DNA from: Lautropia mirabilis
GTDB lineage: Bacteria > Pseudomonadota > Gammaproteobacteria > Burkholderiales > Burkholderiaceae_B
NCBI GenBank assembly: GCA_945876565.1
Contig: CAMCOS010000027.1
Span: 1-35,216 of the forward strand
Length of the DNA: 35,216 bases
Direction: 5' to 3'
Position numbers and translations under genes: made by a program. Under the pieces are notes generated by a model. The model saw only the letters and a program-made list of their open reading frames with translations, ran no database searches and was not told the origin of the DNA. Position 1 is the first letter of the stretch. The number at the start of each line of letters is the position of its first letter. Shown here in pieces: positions 33,541 to 35,216 of the stretch.

Positions 33541-34556
33541 GCGATAGCCCGCAAGCTCGGCCGTTGGTTGAGGTCCGTGATGCAACACGATGGTTCGATG
33601 TTTCCGCACCTTGGCTCGAACGTGTGCTTTCGCGCAAGCCCCGGACCATGTTGCGTGCGGTTGACGGCGTCTCACTCACGATCAAGCGCGGCGAGACCTT
33701 GGCGCTAGTCGGTGAGTCAGGCTGCGGCAAGTCCACCATGGCGCGCTTGTTGGTGGGTCTTTATCCGTTAACGCGAGGCCAAATCACCATTGGCGGTGAA
33801 TCCATCACGGAATTGAACGGACCCAAGGGCCCAACGCTTCGGCGTCGCTTGCAGATGATTTTTCAGGATCCGTACGCGAGCCTGAACCCACGCTGGCGCG
33901 TTGGCAGAATCATTGCCGAGCCGCTGAAAGCCCACACCAAGATGACCGAGCGCGAGCAAACTGCACGCGTCGACGATCTGCTCAAGCAGGTCGGGCTTGA
34001 TCCGGCTGACAAGTCGCGATATCCACACCAATTCTCGGGTGGACAACGCCAGCGCATATCGATCGCGCGTGCGCTCGCGGTCAATCCCGAGTTTCTGGTG
34101 TGTGACGAGCCAACCTCAGCCCTCGATGTATCCGTTCAGGCGCAGGTCTTGAACATCATGAAAGATCTTCAGCGCAAGCTGGGGCTGACTTACCTTTTTA
34201 TTTCGCACAATCTGGCGGTTGTGCATCATGTCGCCGACCGGGTGGGTGTCATGTATCTTGGCCGAATTGTTGAGATTGCGGCACGCGACGAGTTATTCAA
34301 CAACCCTCGCCACCCCTACACCCGCATGTTGTTGTCCGCGATCCCCGACATTGCAGGTCACGGCAAATCACGAACGCCCGTGGCGGGTGAAGTGCCTAAT
34401 CCACTTAATCCGCCGTCAGGTTGTACCTTTCATCCGCGTTGTCCGTTCGCTCGACCGCTGTGTCGTGAAACTTCGCCAGAGACGGTGAATGTGGGTCAGA
34501 CCGAGGTTGCCTGTCATGCTGTAGCGCTGAACTGGCCGAGGCCGTCCATAAACTAA
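33537..34556 (+). CDS. ABC transporter ATPase, DppF/OppF type
   Basis: The partner ATPase, 339 residues: Walker A GESGCGKST, Q-loop IFQDPYASLNPRWRV, signature FSGGQRQRISIARAL, Walker [14 protein letters not shown]-loop FISHNLAVVHH, and the C-terminal Cys motif PSGCTFHPRCPFARPLC. The start at 33537 is chosen for the 4-bp ATGA overlap with the upstream gene and the GGGAGAG site before it; the frame is open nine codons earlier. The N-terminus has an insertion (about 20-40) before the first strand. It closes the five-gene operon; no strong terminator follows. Confidence 0.95.
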   Translation: MSDSPQARPLVEVRDATRWFDVSAPWLERVLSRKPRTMLRAVDGVSLTIKRGETLALVGESGCGKSTMARLLVGLYPLTRGQITIGGESITELNGPKGPTLRRRLQMIFQDPYASLNPRWRVGRIIAEPLKAHTKMTEREQTARVDDLLKQVGLDPADKSRYPHQFSGGQRQRISIARALAVNPEFLVCDEPTSALDVSVQAQVLNIMKDLQRKLGLTYLFISHNLAVVHHVADRVGVMYLGRIVEIAARDELFNNPRHPYTRMLLSAIPDIAGHGKSRTPVAGEVPNPLNPPSGCTFHPRCPFARPLCRETSPETVNVGQTEVACHAVALNWPRPSIN

Positions 34557-34581
34557 GGATTTATTTTTTCTCTTTACAAGG

Positions 34582-34608
34582 TAACAGGGTGTCGCTAACA
34601 GGGTGTCG
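34582..34608 (+). repeat. 13-bp direct repeat in the gap before the TonB-like gene
   Basis: TAACAGGGTGTCG occurs at 34582-34594 and 34596-34608, one base apart. The 191-bp gap otherwise holds a possible -10 (TATACT, 34627-34632) with no convincing -35. The repeat could be a regulator site upstream of that promoter or simple slippage. Confidence 0.6.
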
Positions 34609-34747
34609 GGTTTGGCTTACTTCTTATATACTTCGGTCGTAAACATTGTTTAATAGCCTGGCATTATTAGGTCTTCAGGCCATAAAGTGTTTACTTACTT
34701 AGCCGATGGGTTTGAAGGGGTCTTGCAGATGGTGTTTGGGATTGCGA

Positions 34748-35216
<469 letters not shown>

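Overview
The window looks like chromosomal DNA of a betaproteobacterium, most likely Burkholderiales close to Alcaligenaceae. This rests on protein character (PPX/PPK1, a double-length UvrA paralog, the DUF3141/MaoC-Pta/FabI cluster, a dipeptide-type ABC operon) and not on a database search. Coding density is high and no non-coding gap exceeds 300 bp. There is no CRISPR array and no intact insertion sequence.

Layout. (1) 1-4066: a possible group II intron 3' end at the left edge, then divergent polyphosphate genes ppx (-) and ppk (+), tRNA-Pro(TGG) and a strong terminator. (2) 4067-4840: a small A+T-rich toxin-antitoxin locus. The MazF/ChpB-type toxin looks intact, but the antitoxin gene carries an in-frame TAA at codon 30. 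(3) 4876-11136: an acyl-CoA/storage-carbon cluster, with a PHA-synthase-like DUF3141 protein, a MaoC-phosphate acyltransferase fusion and a FabI-type enoyl reductase on -, and a two-subunit CoA-transferase on +. (4) 11178-16158: a CorA metal transporter, a bidirectional terminator, then pstSCAB on - behind a well-formed Pho box. (5) 16330-19424: a CPA2 antiporter and two glycosyltransferases (GT9, GT2), probably for LPS core. (6) 19566-23035: GAPDH-arsJ arsenate detoxification and a convergent MFS transporter. (7) 23042-28882: a tandem UvrA of about 1844 residues and, divergent from it, an undescribed 42-aa basic protein followed by an 11-bp tandem repeat and a terminator. (8) 29035-34556: a five-gene peptide/nickel-type ABC importer operon. 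(9) 34748-end: the start of a TonB/TolA-like protein with very long polyproline runs, cut by the window edge.

How the genes work together. Phosphate is a recurring theme: polyphosphate synthesis and breakdown, PhoB-controlled high-affinity phosphate uptake, and export of arsenate (which enters through phosphate transporters) as an organoarsenical. The DUF3141, MaoC-Pta, FabI and CoA-transferase genes suggest handling of short-chain acyl-CoA and acyl-phosphate, although the acetate kinase that often accompanies such clusters is absent here. Both ABC importer operons have a perfect stem-loop directly after the binding-protein gene, the usual arrangement for making more binding protein than permease.

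The observations most worth following are the antitoxin broken by a nonsense codon next to an apparently intact toxin, the 42-aa basic ORF with its tandem repeat beside the double UvrA, the Asp-to-Asn change in the MaoC motif, and the polyproline tracts of the TonB-like protein.
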